Positions 29,007 through 40,759 of a stretch of 64,000 nt of DNA are shown piece after piece (positions within the stretch are counted from its first letter, which is position 1; every line of letters starts with the position of its first letter). The DNA is taken from assembly GCA_963978895.1 (NCBI GenBank), contig OZ022242.1, forward strand, positions 15,151,070 through 15,215,069, in the 5' to 3' direction. The notes under the pieces are model-generated. The model saw only the letters and a program-made list of their open reading frames with translations, ran no database searches and was not told where the DNA came from. The translations under genes and the position numbers were made by a program. This DNA comes from Erpobdella octoculata (lineage: Eukaryota > Annelida > Clitellata > Hirudinida > Erpobdellidae).

Positions 29007-30210
29007 TTTAACGGTTTACGGAAAGTTCGCCCCGGCTTTTCGCCCCCGTCTTTTTGACCCTGGCTTTTTGCCCCCGTCTTTTCGCCCCGTTTTTTCGCCC
29101 CCGTGAAAGTTCGCTCCTGGGAAGTTTCGCCCCCGATTTTTCGCCCCTGGGAAAGTTCGCCCCCACGCTTTTCGCCCCTGGGAAAGTTCGCGCCCGGTTT
29201 TTCGCCCCCTGTTTTTCGCCCTCGGTTTTTCGCCCCCGGTTTTTGGCCCTCGGTTTTTCGCCCCCGTTTTTTCGCCCCATTTTTTTGCTCTCAGTTTTTG
29301 GCTCTAAGTTTTTTGCCCCTGGAAAAATTTGTTTCCGGGTTTTGCCCCGGTTTTTACCCCGATTTTTACCCCGATTTTTTGTCCCGGTTTTCATCCCTGA
29401 TTTTTTATTTGGAAAAGTTTCTCAGCATTTTATATTTTTTGCACGTTTTACTCATGAGACGTAATTCCTGAGGTTTTCGACTTTTCCTTCCTACAACCTT
29501 TTATCCTTGGGAAAATAATAATAACCCCTTAAAAATATTGCCAGCAGTGTTTCACCCAGACCATTTGACTTTGATAGGAAATTTAAAAACTAGCGGAGGG
29601 CATGAGCATCATTTCAGCATAAAGCTGAGAAGGCAAATATTTTAAAACCCAAACTTTAACTTTTTTCCCTCCCATAATAGCAGATAACTGGTTAAGTGGG
29701 GGAAGTTGTAGATACTTATCTACATTCTTATACACTTTTCCTTCTTAAAATAACTAATGACCGGAGGGGGGTAGTTGTTGATGCATTTTGCAAAACTTCT
29801 CCAATATTTTTTCACTTTTCTCCAAAAAGAGCCTGATGACTGGGGCGAATAATCGTGGGTACTTTCTTCTAAAAGCTTCCAAAAAGTTTTTTTTTTACTC
29901 AAAAACCGATAGAGAGTAAACCACTGAAGACAAAAACCAGAAGTAAAAAACCGGTGGCAAAAAACCTGGGGCGAAAAACTGGAAGCAAATTTTACCAGAG
30001 ATGAAAAACTAAGAGTAAAAACGGGGGCAACAAATGGAGCAAAAAGACGGAGGCGAAAAACCGGGGACGAACTTTCCCAGGAGCGAAAGGCGCAGGAGCG
30101 AACTTTCCCAGGAGCGAAAAACCGGAGGCGAATCTTCCCGGGGCGAAACTTCCCCGGGGCAAAAAGACGGGGCAAAAAGACGGGGGCGAACTTTCCGCAT
30201 CCCGTTTTAA
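29007..30210. mobile_element. Foldback-type element with TTCGCCCCC subterminal arrays
   Basis: The left end (TTTTAACGGTTTACGGAAAG, then TTCGCCCC) is mirrored at the right (on the minus strand TTAAAACGGGATGCGGAAAG, then TTCGCCCCCG). Arrays built from TTTTTCGCCCCCGG and GGGAAAGTTCGCCCC fill 29035-29400 and, inverted, 29935-30195. The middle carries TE-like debris including the dispersed GATGACCGG repeat. No transposase is visible. The long arms could fold into a large hairpin. Confidence 0.75.
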
Positions 30211-30244
30211 CAACCTAAACATAAGAAACACTAGAGTCTACAAT

Positions 30245-30825
30245 TTCTATTTAATATTAACTAGTATATAACAGCTTTTTCATCGTTTCACTAGTCGATG
30301 CTACAACATCAAGTATGTCATTGTTATTTATTCTTGGAAGAAGGTCCTTCTCACAAGACATCAGCATGAATGATTGTAAAGTTGACTGGCTCAGCAAATT
30401 TCTTAATCTGTTCAAAACGTATTTCAACTTTGAAAACGACCTCTCACAAGAAACTTGTGATGAGGTTAATGTCAACACAAATTTGTAAGCCAAATATAAA
30501 TTTGAATAAGCAAGACTATGCAAATTAAACTTCTGGAGAACAAGAAATACGTTGCTTTTAAGATTTGCATTTATTTCTGTGGTTGTTGCTGTTTTCAACC
30601 GTTGTAATTCTACTTATTCGGATTGGTGAATGTTGTCTGATCAAATGTTTCGAAGATCAAATTATATTCATTTTCATTAGTTGTTTGAAAGTTGTACCAT
30701 TTTCTTGAAAAATCCAATAATTCAGTTTGAAGCTGATCTTTTGTTACAGTATCATCAAATTTTTTAAGCAACCCACTCAGGTGCTGCAGTGCATCACTAG
30801 ATTCACTAGGCATTCTTTTCAAAAT
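30245..30825 (-). pseudogene. hAT transposase C-terminal fragment (ZMYM/DUF4371-like)
   Basis: The frame 30598-30257 has LTLTSSQVSCERSFSKLKYV, then LNRLRNLLSQSTLQSFMLMS and CEKDLLP, which is the hAT dimerization domain. The frame 30822-30610 encodes the preceding helical part (SSDALQHLSGLLKKFDD). They are separated by a stop or frame change near 30600. No N-terminal zinc finger or catalytic DDE region is visible. Confidence 0.8.
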
Positions 30826-31201
30826 TTCTTAGATCTAAACAAGATACATCAGCGTAAAGACTACCATGCTCAGAGAATCTCTGTTTTAAACTATTAATTA
30901 CATGATCCATAACCAAATTGTGAACATTAAAACACAAAGTTTATCTTTCACACATCAGTGCTCCAGAAATTACATAAAAATCAGCAAAAACGAGTAACTC
31001 CAATACTCCAATGTTTTGAGAAAAAAATTACAGACTTAATGCAAATGCTTTTGCAAATTGTTCCGAAGAGTAGTACAGCAAAAAACAAGTTCATTTCATT
31101 CTAAGACCATTTCCCAACTAGCTAAAGGTACTTTTTAAGACGGTAATTTTCCAAAATAAACGCAATTGATAAAAATTGTATTGTATTGTAATATATCAAT
31201 A

Positions 31202-32563
31202 CTAGCAGTGCCCGTAGCGGCTTCGCTCGCATGAAATTAAAGAATTTGAACCGTGCATACATAGTAGAGTACTGCACGGATCAATTTTTTAGGTCTCGGC
31301 TCGGCCCGTCAACAACTTGGCCCAGCCCGTTTTGAAAACCGAAATTCCTGGCCCGGCACGGCCCGTCTAATATGGGCCCGGACCGTTTTTACAGGCCTAG
31401 AAGTTCTATATACTTGATGAAAAACTTCGGCCCGTCCCACCTTGACTTCAGGTTTAGCCCGGCCCGTCTGAACACCCTAAAATCACTAAAATGTCTATAT
31501 ACTTGGTTAAAAATTTCGGCCCGTCCCACCTTGATTTAAGGTTTGGGCAGGGCCGTATGAAGACCCTAAAATAACGGCTTGGCCCGTCCGTCCGGTGATG
31601 AACTGAACTCATCTACTTTTAACCGGCACAAAACCTCAAAATACTAATTTTCACATCTGTAGCACTTACAGTTTTTGAGTAGCAGTTATTTTAAAATCAA
31701 ATAACCCTTTTTCCACTTCACATTTGAGGTCCTGAAAACCAAATTTTCAAAACTTTTGTAGTATTTACAGTTTTTGAGTAGCAGTTACTTTAAAAACCAT
31801 ATTTGAAGTCCTGGAAACCAAATTTTCAAAAAATGGTACAACACGTATATCATTATTTCTGGAGTAGAAACCAAATACTAATTTTTACTCCTGTAACATC
31901 TACAGTTTTCGAGTAGCAGTTACATTAAAAACCAAATAACCTTATTTTCCAACCCACATTTGAGGTCCTGGAAACCAAATTTAAAAAAAAATGGTAAAAC
32001 ACGTATATTTTTATTTTTAGAATAGAAACTAAATACTAATTTTTACATCTGTGGTATTTACAGTTTTAGAGTAGCAGTTACTTTAAAAAACAAATAACCC
32101 TATTTTCCACCCCACATTTGAAGTCCTGGAAACCAAATTTTCAAAAAATGCTAAAACACGTACTTCATTATTTTTGGAGTCAAAACTAAATACTAATTTT
32201 TACTCCTGTAGCATTCACAGTTTTTGAGTAGCAGCTACTTTAAAAACCAAATAACCCAATTTTCCAACCCACATTTGAGGTCCGGGAAACCGAATTTTAA
32301 AAAAATGGTAAAACACGTATCTTTTTATTTTTCAAGAAGAATCCATATACCAAATTTCAAAATCTCCTCATTTTTGGTTTTCTAGATATACATTGTTTTA
32401 GAAAAAAAGTTTGATTTCCAGTTTCTTCCCCTCAGGAGCAAAATTTTCAAAAATCCTTTCTTATTGGATGCTTACGCAATAAAAGTAATATAAGTTCCAA
32501 ATTTCACGTTCCTAGGATGAGGCGTTTGAGCTCGGCGTTGATTATCAGTCAGTCAGATATAGA
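31202..32563 (-). mobile_element. Helitron family 2, second copy, 5'-shortened
   Basis: The CTAG at 31202-31205 and the AGCG-aagc-CGCT hairpin define the 3' end. The 5' end TCTATATCTGACTGAC has lost the TATATAAAAGAACATGTCC part of the leader. It contains the same internal tandem units, with one unit partly deleted near 31755, and lies between A and T. The GGCCCG-rich stretch is at 31290-31600. Confidence 0.85.
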
Positions 32564-32584
32564 TAGATATGAGATTCTAGGACT

Positions 32585-32720
32585 ACAACACATAGGTTTT
32601 CCGCACATAGGACTGACTCATAGGATAACCCTAACCCTAGCCCTAACTCTAACCCTATGAGCAACAGACCTATGAGCGAAAATCTATGTGGGATAGTCCT
32701 ATGTGTGAAATTCTATGTGC
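32585..32720. repeat. Palindromic 15-bp repeat cluster around a telomere-like tract
   Basis: The left arm has CACATAGG spaced at about 15-bp intervals (32590-32623). The right arm has CCTATGAG or CTATGTG at 15-bp intervals (32653-32719), so the arms are inverted. The centre reads AACCCTAACCCTAGCCCTAA and then CTCTAACCC (32625-32656), about five imperfect copies of the metazoan telomere repeat TTAGGG. Confidence 0.85.
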
Positions 32721-33039
32721 GATCGTCCGGATACCTTATATGCGACCATAAATAGTGCATGTGACCTAGACATTCGAAATTATCCAATCAAACGACAGTG
32801 TTTGTCTCATTGCTGTATACTGTCGGACATCGAAGAAAATGCAGCCGCGATCTATGTACCTAGTCATTTTTTGCTGAGTCTGTATCAGACTTTAAAAAAT
32901 TATCTCTATAATTTGTTGCAATATTTTTTTTAAATTAAATTTAATATTTATTTATTTTAAGTATTAACATTAAATCTGAAAATATTTACACTCTTAGATT
33001 TTCAGTTTTAGATTTTCTGCGAAGCTGTTTTGTTTAAAA

Positions 33040-35776
33040 ATGGCCGTTGCCTTGTTTACCAAACCTGAGCTGGTTTGTTATAAGTGTAACATTTGCTCGT
33101 TAACAACTATAATTTATTTGATTACATTGTTAATTACATGGCTTGCTCCGTTTTTTATTATCTATGGATCAGGAGGTACAACGTTTCAAATAATTTACGT
33201 TCAAAAAGTATTTCTAGTGAATTTTATAACTCATAAACAATATGAAATTGACAAAGTAAAATTATTTATTTTGAAATAACATAATAACAAAGACCGACAA
33301 CATAATCTCTTGTCAATCACAACTGTTAATCAAATTGTGTTGCCATATTTTCTTGTCAATACTACCTCTCTGGTAGGATTACCCAACTTTTACTCACTCT
33401 TGGTTCTATTTTCACAGAGTAACCATAATCAGCCATTTATAAGAGCCTATCTACCCACACCCCTAGCAGACGCCGGTGGGATTTGAACCACCAACTCTTA
33501 GGTCCACCACCACGAGTGCCCTCCAAATTATTGATTTTTTATTCAAATTCATTATTTAATTGAGTCTTGCAATAATTCACTCTAACAAACATTAGAAACT
33601 ATGTTTTTCCTTTAAAAAAGGATTGTGGGAAGATACTAAGTTGTTGGATCCTGTGCAAGCAAACCTGAACTTCAAATACCAGTTGATGGTTTATGCAATA
33701 ACTGAGGAAAGTGGTAAAATTGCAACATGGAGTACTATGGCAGACTACAATAATCTGTATAGCTCTTTCTTGAGGATGCCATCAGTAAAAGTTTGTTTTC
33801 AACTGTTATTATGTTTGTGATGGATAAGATATTTGAAAATTATTCATTAAAGAGAGTTTTAAAATGATTTCTTAAACATTTAAATCACCTTAAGTTAAAT
33901 AGCCAAAGTGAAATATATCCTTATGAGGATCTGCATGCAAAATAACAAAACATTTAAATTATAAATTGAAAAATGATTTTTAAAAATTTATTTCAACTGA
34001 AGCTATAAAGTAACAAGTAAGCCATAAAAACCAGGTTTTAAACAAATCTCTTATATTTCTGAATTTGCCAGTTTTTCATTTATTGCTAAAAATGTTCTGT
34101 TAAAATGACATTTTTTGGAATTTATATATATTTAAACAAACCTTTTAGTAGTTTAAAAATACATTTTTCAAGTAAAAATATTTTTGTTAAAATAAAAAAT
34201 GATTTAAAAAAAATGTAATAAAAAAATATATAAATATATATGTTTATGCAAAAGAAATTTTGAATGAGCAGCATCTATAGAGAATTTGTTTGCTGGTTTT
34301 GAAAAAGTTTGCTTCTATTGCTTTACTTTAAAACGTTTTCTTGTTAAAATAATACATTTTATGCGAATGTAGAAAAATCTTATTTCCAAGTTAAATTAAA
34401 AATTAGAACTCATATTTTCTAGGCCTCTCAGTGGGATGATAATAATGATGGAAAATATGACAGATTGGATTTCCAGCTGGATTTTCCACTTCAAAATACA
34501 GAAGAGGTTTATCATATAAAGGCCATTTTGTTTTTTGACTACATCTTAGAGGTAATCTATTAACGTTTAATTTTCTATGTTGTAATTTATTAAAATATAA
34601 ATATGCTTGTGTTTAAGGATATCAATTTTTTTTAAATTTCATCCCAGTACAAAAAATCAATAAAAAGTACGCCTTAAGAAATTTCCTGTGAATATCACAT
34701 TTCTAGTTGTATCAGTAATAAATAAAAAATTAAGGTCTAGTTATTAGTTTTTTTTCAATAAAAATTAAAATGTTTGAAAATGTACATGCAATCTATCCTT
34801 TTAGAGTGAGAAATTTTCAATGGAGTCACTAGCTTATTTGGACATAAAACCCGATTTCTTGGTTTCGCAAGTTGAACTAACAGGAAATTTGAAGCTTGCC
34901 CAAACAGAAGCCCTGCCTCATTTTTTGAAAAATGATTTATTTAATGTAAGGTTTTTGATTAAATTTTTTGTATTTTACTTGACTTCCAAAAAAAAACAGA
35001 TTTTTTATAGATTATTTTATTTAATTAAATTAATATATTAATTGTAATAACATCAAACAAAATTTTTTTGCAATTTTTCCAGAATTCAATTCTAAACATA
35101 TCGAGTCACAGCAATACCGCCTTTGATTTTGCAAACATTCTTAAAGACTACAATGAAAGAAATGGTACAAAACCACTCAGCATCAATTATATAAAAATTG
35201 TTTATATTCATTATCGAATAATTATTCCTTTTTAGTCAGAACAGAAATGGAAGTTGTGAGTCAAAACACTCTGATGAGAAGGAAAGAAGATCCTTTTGTG
35301 CTGAAGGCCAGTATCAGCTATCCTATGCAGTCCCACATAATGTAAAGTTTTATTTGCTTTTATTTTTATATTGGTTGTTATATGTGGTCTAGTGTTGAAC
35401 AATTCAAGATATTGTTATATGCATGTGTTTGTGTAATTTTTAAGTTCCATTAGTATTCTTTGAATATTTACTTTAAATAAACTAACTCTTTCATTAAATA
35501 CCAGTTATGTCAAATTTTTTAAAATCCAAATTTTGCTGTTAAGGTCATGCTAAATGAATCTTTGTAGATTGTCTTAATTAAACAAATTTTAATGTTTTTT
35601 TTTACAAATTTAACTTTAGTGTTCAGACGAGTTCTTTTTCCATGTTCAAGTGGGCTTATATTCAGCACATCTATGTTGCTTTGGGAATCTTCATGATTCT
35701 CTATAAAGTCAACATCTATATCTTTAGTAATCAGATCGTCAGGACAACTGTCACAAGGACCGTTGATACAACTTGA
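33040..35776 (+). CDS. TMEM231: TMEM231, transition-zone membrane protein (copy A, 304 aa)
   Basis: Seven exons: 33040-33175, 33621-33784, 34423-34551, 34805-34945, 35083-35164, 35236-35341 and 35620-35776, all GT-AG, with intron phases 1,0,0,0,1,2. The product begins MAVALFTKPELVCYKCNICS, has a first membrane segment at about residues 20-42, a luminal/extracellular domain with IATWSTMADYNNLYS and DNNDGKYDRLDFQLD, and a second membrane segment near the C-terminus (FKWAYIQHIYVALGIFMILY) followed by FSNQIVRTTVT. This matches TMEM231, a two-pass protein of the MKS/B9 complex at the ciliary transition zone that helps control entry of ciliary membrane proteins. Human TMEM231 is of similar length. 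An AATAAA lies near 35848. Confidence 0.92.
33375..33525 (-). mobile_element. tRNA-derived SINE, copy 2 (degenerate)
   Basis: This shares AGCCATTTATAAGAGCCTA and GACGCCGGTGGGATTTGAACC with the copy at 7690-7905. The last block is a complement-strand B box. It lies in the first intron of TMEM231 copy A. Confidence 0.45.
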
Positions 35777-35960
35777 TACAAATTAAATGCATTTCTAGAA
35801 TGTTAAGATGATGCTCCACTAAATTTTTTGCTTTTTAACGAACTTAAATAAAAACCTGACGTTGCAATAAGTCATCATCTGTAAATATTTTTCCGGTTTT
35901 GTGTTCGTTTTTCCGCGCTTTTTTGCATATGTATTCTTCCAATCTGTCGTATCTCGCACC

Positions 35961-36023
35961 AATGTGTCAAACATGACCGCACAATCTCGAAGGCCGAGAT
36001 TGTGCGGTCATGTTTGACACATT
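35961..36023. repeat. Perfect 29-bp inverted repeat (hairpin)
   Basis: The left arm 35961-35989 (AATGTGTCAAACATGACCGC plus ACAATCTCG) is exactly complementary to the right arm 35995-36023. The loop is the five bases AAGGC. It lies 185 bp after the TMEM231 copy A stop codon, beyond the likely poly(A) signal. GC content is higher than in the flanks. Confidence 0.95.
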
Positions 36024-36447
36024 CTCTCCAAGACTTTTTGCACCTGTCCTTTGGCCCAGCCTCTTCAAAGTTTCAGCAGGTATCTCATCATCTTTGCTTT
36101 TCCGAAGGAGATGCCAAAACCACTTCAGCCGACCACACCCAGGTGCGTAGCTAGAGGAGGATATCCAGGTAAGGACGAGGGTACGGGCTCTTTCCCTAAC
36201 GCTATTCAGGAGCGTAATTTCAGCAAAACCTTAGAGGGGCAAAAAGTTCAGAAAACCCACAGCTTCCAAAATTTTATCTTCCTAATGCTTAATGCAGATA
36301 ATCGGGAAGGGGCGATAGTCGTAGATATTTTTCAAAAGGTTTCAAATCGACGTGCAAAAACCTACTCTCAATCGATTTGTAAGAAGTGTTGTTAATAGCT
36401 GTTATAAAATTGGCAGTGTCCGTTGCTGAAGGTGTAAACGAAACATT

Positions 36448-38290
36448 TTTACATCATACAAAATACATTTTTTTAAAAACAACGTTTTTGTTCCGCCCTA
36501 AAAAGTATAAAATAATATTCCCATGAGCCTGGCAGAATTTATGAAAACATAGGAACGTTTTGGAAACATAGGTACTTTATAAGTTTATCTATATATATAT
36601 AAAAGAACATGTCCTGACTGACTGACAGATGACTGACTGATAATCAACGCCGAGCTCAAACGCCTCATCCTAGGAACGTGAAATTTGGAACTTATATTAC
36701 TTTTATAGGGTAAACATCCGCTAAGAAAGTATTTTTGAAAATTTTGCTCCTGAGGGGAAAAAACTGGAAAACAAACGTTTTTCTAAACATTTTTTCAAAA
36801 ATTTTTTTCTGAAATTTGGTATATAGATTCTTTTTGAAAAATAAAAAGATACATGTTTCACCATTTTTTGAAAATTCGGTTTCCCGGACCTCAAATGTGG
36901 GTTGGAAAATTGTGTTATTTGGTTTTTAAAGTAGCTTCTACTCAAAAACTGTTAATGCTACAGGAGTAAAAATTAGTATTTAGTTTCTACTCCAAAAATA
37001 ATGAAATACGTGTTTTAGCATTTTTTGAAAATTTGGTTTCCAGGACTTCAAATGTGGGGTGGAAAATAGGTTTATTTGTTTTTTAAAGTAACTGCTACTC
37101 AAAAACTGTAAAGACCACAGATGTAAAAATTAGTATTTAGTTTCTATTCTAAAAATAAAGATATACGTGTTTCACCATTTTTTTTACAAATTTGGTTATA
37201 GGACCTTAAATGTGGGGTGGACAATAGGATTACTTGGTTTTTAAAGTTGCTGCTACTCAAAAACTGTGAATGCTACAAAAGTAAAAATTAGTATTTAGTT
37301 TCTACTCTAAAAATAATGATATACGTGTTTCACCATTTTTTGAAATTTTGGTTTTCAGGACCTCAAATGTGGGGTGGAAAAAAGGTTTCTTTGGTTTTTA
37401 AAGTAACTGCTACTCAATAACTGTGAATGCTACAGATGTCAAAATTAGTATTTAGTATATACTCAAAAAATAATGATATAAGTGTTTCAACATTTTTTAA
37501 AAATTTGGTTTCCAGGACCTCAAATGTGGGGTGGAAATAAGGGTTATTTGATTTCAAAATAACTGCTACTCAAAAACTGTAAGTGCTACAAATGTAAAAA
37601 TTAGTATTTTGAAGTTTTGTGCCGGTTAAAAGTAGCTAAGTCTTGTTTATCACGGCCGGGTCAGCCTTTATTTTAGAGTCTTCACACGGGCCAGGCCAAA
37701 CCTTAAATCAAGGTGGGACGGGCCGAGATTTTTCACCAAGTATATAGATGTTTTAGAAATTTTAGGGTTTTATTTGGGCCGGGCTAAACCTGAAGTCAAG
37801 GTGGGACGGGCCGAAGTTTTTCATCAAGTATATAGAACTTCTAGGCCTGTAAAAAGGGGCCGGGCCTAATTCAGACGGGCTGTGCCGGGCCAGGAGTTCG
37901 GGTTTTTAAAACGGGCTAGGCTAAGTTGTCGACGGGCCTAGCCGAGACCTAAACAATTGATCTCTACTATGGATGCACTGTTCAAACTCTCTAATTTCAT
38001 GCGAGCGAAGCCGCTACGGGCACAGCTAGTAATTCATATACAACAAAAAACGTTAAACGCATTATTTTTTTTATAAATGTTTGTTTTACAGAGGTTTTGA
38101 TGTTGTGTATTCGCCCAACGTTTTAGAAACTGTTATAAAGTATGTTACCATCATAGATATCTATGGTTACCATATAGGTACTTGACCAAGTTATTCATAA
38201 ATTTTGCCAGGCTCATAGGAATATTATTTTATACTTTTTAGGGCGCAAGAAAAATGATGTTTTTTAAATGTATTTTTATGATGTAAAATT
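36448..38290. mobile_element. Element with ~100-bp inverted arms hosting a Helitron
   Basis: The left arm, about 36448-36570 (ACATCATACAAAATACATTT ... GCCCTAAAAAGTATAAAATA ... ATGAGCCTGGCAGAATTTAT), is matched inverted at about 38195-38285. A complete family 2 Helitron (36588-38029) lies between the arms. The original element is therefore a short TIR or foldback element into which the Helitron jumped. Its termini were not defined. Confidence 0.65.
36588..38029 (+). mobile_element. Helitron family 2, third copy, complete
   Basis: It begins TCTATATATATATAAAAGAA, then (TGAC)n, and ends GCGAGCGAAGCCGCTACGGG, CACAG and CTAG (38026-38029). It lies between A and T. Several ~157-bp units are present inside. 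It is 1442 bp long, non-coding, and opposite in orientation to the copies at 18139 and 31202. Confidence 0.9.
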
Positions 38291-38453
38291 ATTTTCGACT
38301 TTTTCAGTCATTTTTGCAGGGCTGTAAATTGTGTAAATCATAAAGGCAGTGCCCGTGCCGGTTCTGCTTTACGGGGTCTTGGTCTTAAGTGACCTACGTG
38401 TAAAAATTTTTAAATATGAAAAGCTCATACCTATTTATTTAATTACTAAAAGC

Positions 38454-40278
38454 CAGGGCCGTAACCAGGAATTTGGAAGTGGGGGGCCGAAGAACTTTTT
38501 GGGGGGCACTGTATAAATTTTCTAATGACATAAATTGCACATTCCAGTGATTTAACCCCCAAAATGTGCTTCACGCAAAAACAGGTTTAGCGATTGAAAT
38601 TTGAATCTTAATCTACCATATTAAATTGAATTTGAAAATATTCTGAATCAACATGTAAAAAAACACATCACATGGATCATAATGTCAGAGAACAATACGG
38701 CGCGATTTTTGGGCAAACTTTTCTATGAAAGTGTTCAAATCTATACTTTTAGCGTAAAATCCTTCTCAGAAGCAGAAGCAAGTAGTGCCAGTTTAAATTT
38801 ACGCTCAAGGCCCATTGGTTGGCGATAAGGCCGCAGAATCTGCGTGTGCGTGGAGAAACTGCTCTCGCACGTAGCAGTCGACACACCGCTGGTGATTGCT
38901 TAGGCATACAGCTGATACACATTTGGAAATGCATCGCGGTACTGTAGCATTGCATATGTTGCACCTTCCTACGACGAATTTCGCTGGAATTTGTTACGGC
39001 ACAGTTGCATTGCACTAGGCAAATCGCTAGGGAGGGCAACTTGGTCGAGGCAAAGGCTGAGTGGTTCCAAGCACTTCTCAACAAGAATGTTCTGAGATGA
39101 TGGAACGAAAGATTCTACAGCTTGAAACAAAGCCAATTTGGACTCCCCAAATTCATTTCAAAATGGTGTAGAGCTCATGAGCTCGCGTGAAGCAACTTTA
39201 GAACCAATAACATGGTAATGACCCAAAGTGGAGGTGACCACAGAGCCGGTCAGCCAGGTGCTCTGAACTCGTTTGCACTTTACTGACACTACATGGTCAT
39301 CCTCATTTGATGAAAAACCAGCAGCATCTGCCATTTGATCAAAAACCTCTGCAGACCACAAGGCAAGAAGGCTCTCTTTAGCTGTGGAGATCAGTTCCAT
39401 AGCAAGAGGCACGTTGCACAAGCGACCTTGCAACAAAGCACTGACCGTTGACAGCAAGCTCAGTATTTTGACAACGGCATTTGAAAAAAATCCTTCTTTT
39501 AAGCTTTGTTGAGCAGCCCAGCTGTTTTTTCTAAGTTGGCAACAATTTCGAGATCTGCAAAATTTCCTCTCTGTTGTTTTTGACAACCATTGCAGATTTA
39601 TAAGGGCCAGTCCATCTCTGAGCATGTAACCGCTTTATTGTGTCACCTACATACAATTGCTCATATAAGTTAAAAAAGTTGTTTATCTTTATCTCTGATT
39701 CCATAGCGTACGCAACCATATGATGGAGTTGGCGATGCAGTGCACGTACGGAATTCGGCGGCCCAGAGTGTCTTGCAATATTTTCTGGACACCTCTCTTT
39801 CCGCCGTTCATTACACTGGCGTCGTCATAACATTGACTCAAAATTCGAGCGGGGTCCAGCTGCTGAGCTTGAAGCTCTGTAAGCAGCGAACGTGTCAGGC
39901 TTTTAGAATCTAACTCACTAGCCTTGATCATTGAGATCATGTGCTCTATTGCCTTTCCACAACGCACATAGCGAATGACAATCGACATATCCTCAACATT
40001 GCACTGATCTTGACTTTCGTGGCACTTGATCGAATACCAGTTAATGTCAGAATCTTTGCATTCTTCGACAATCAAAACTTGTACCATCTGTGCCATCGAT
40101 TCGATTACCTCGTTTTGGATAAAAGACGACATGTACTTGGCATTTTGAGGCATGTTTTTTAAATCATACACAATTTATCATCCTTCGCCAACACTTGCTT
40201 TGTTGAACTAGACAGCAATAAAAAAAACTGGGGGGGGGGGGCCAGGCCCCCCCGGCCCCATAGCTGGTTACGGCCCTG
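38454..40278 (-). mobile_element. hAT transposon with perfect 8-bp target duplication
   Basis: The terminal repeats are CAGGGCCGTAACCAG (left) and CTGGTTACGGCCCTG (right). Both are flanked by CTAAAAGC (38446-38453 and 40279-40286), an exact 8-bp duplication as hAT elements make. Next to the ends are G-rich (TGGGGGGCCGAAG) and C-rich runs. The transposase frames on the minus strand are broken. Length is 1825 bp. Confidence 0.95.
38749..40171 (-). pseudogene. Broken hAT transposase (ZMYM/DUF4371-like)
   Basis: Three minus-strand frames follow one another: 40171-39689 (NEVIESMAQMVQVLIVEE ... SQCYDDASVMNGGKRGVQKI ... IPYVHCIANS), 39719-39158 (RLHAQRWTGPYKSAMVV) and 39084-38749. The Cys/Gly-Tyr-Asp-x-Ala-Ser-x-Met-x-Gly block and the later His-Cys-x-Ala motif are typical of the DUF4371 group of hAT transposases. 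The frames overlap by short frameshifts and the N-terminal zinc finger is missing, so the element is not autonomous. Confidence 0.8.
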
Positions 40279-40759
40279 CTAAAAGCCTGGTTATCGTTGG
40301 AGAGCTGATTCCAAGTAATAATCAGGAAGAAAAACAAAATTATTTTTAATTCATTAACTGCTTGAGACAAATCACAGTTTTCAGCTAGTAAAAGCTTGCT
40401 TGCAATTAGTGTTTAACTCAGACCCCATGACTTTGTGTGGGGGTAATTTGAAATTGGGGGGATCCATTTATTTATTTATTAGCAGTCATTTTTTAGTGCC
40501 GCTTACATAACAGACCAGCAGCCAACTTTACATGGAAACATAAAATTGATTATCGTTTTTGCGAAGATGTATGATTTACCTAAACATAGGCATCTAGTAA
40601 CTAGTAAAGTAAGTTTATCAAAGCTATATACAAATTAAGTAGATATCTTATTGCATTTTAACACATTTAGCAAGGTTTAGCACATAATTACAATATGTTT
40701 CTTACAATTTACAGCGCTTCAATAAATTGCCTTGACAACATATGTTTATTTATTTGGGA

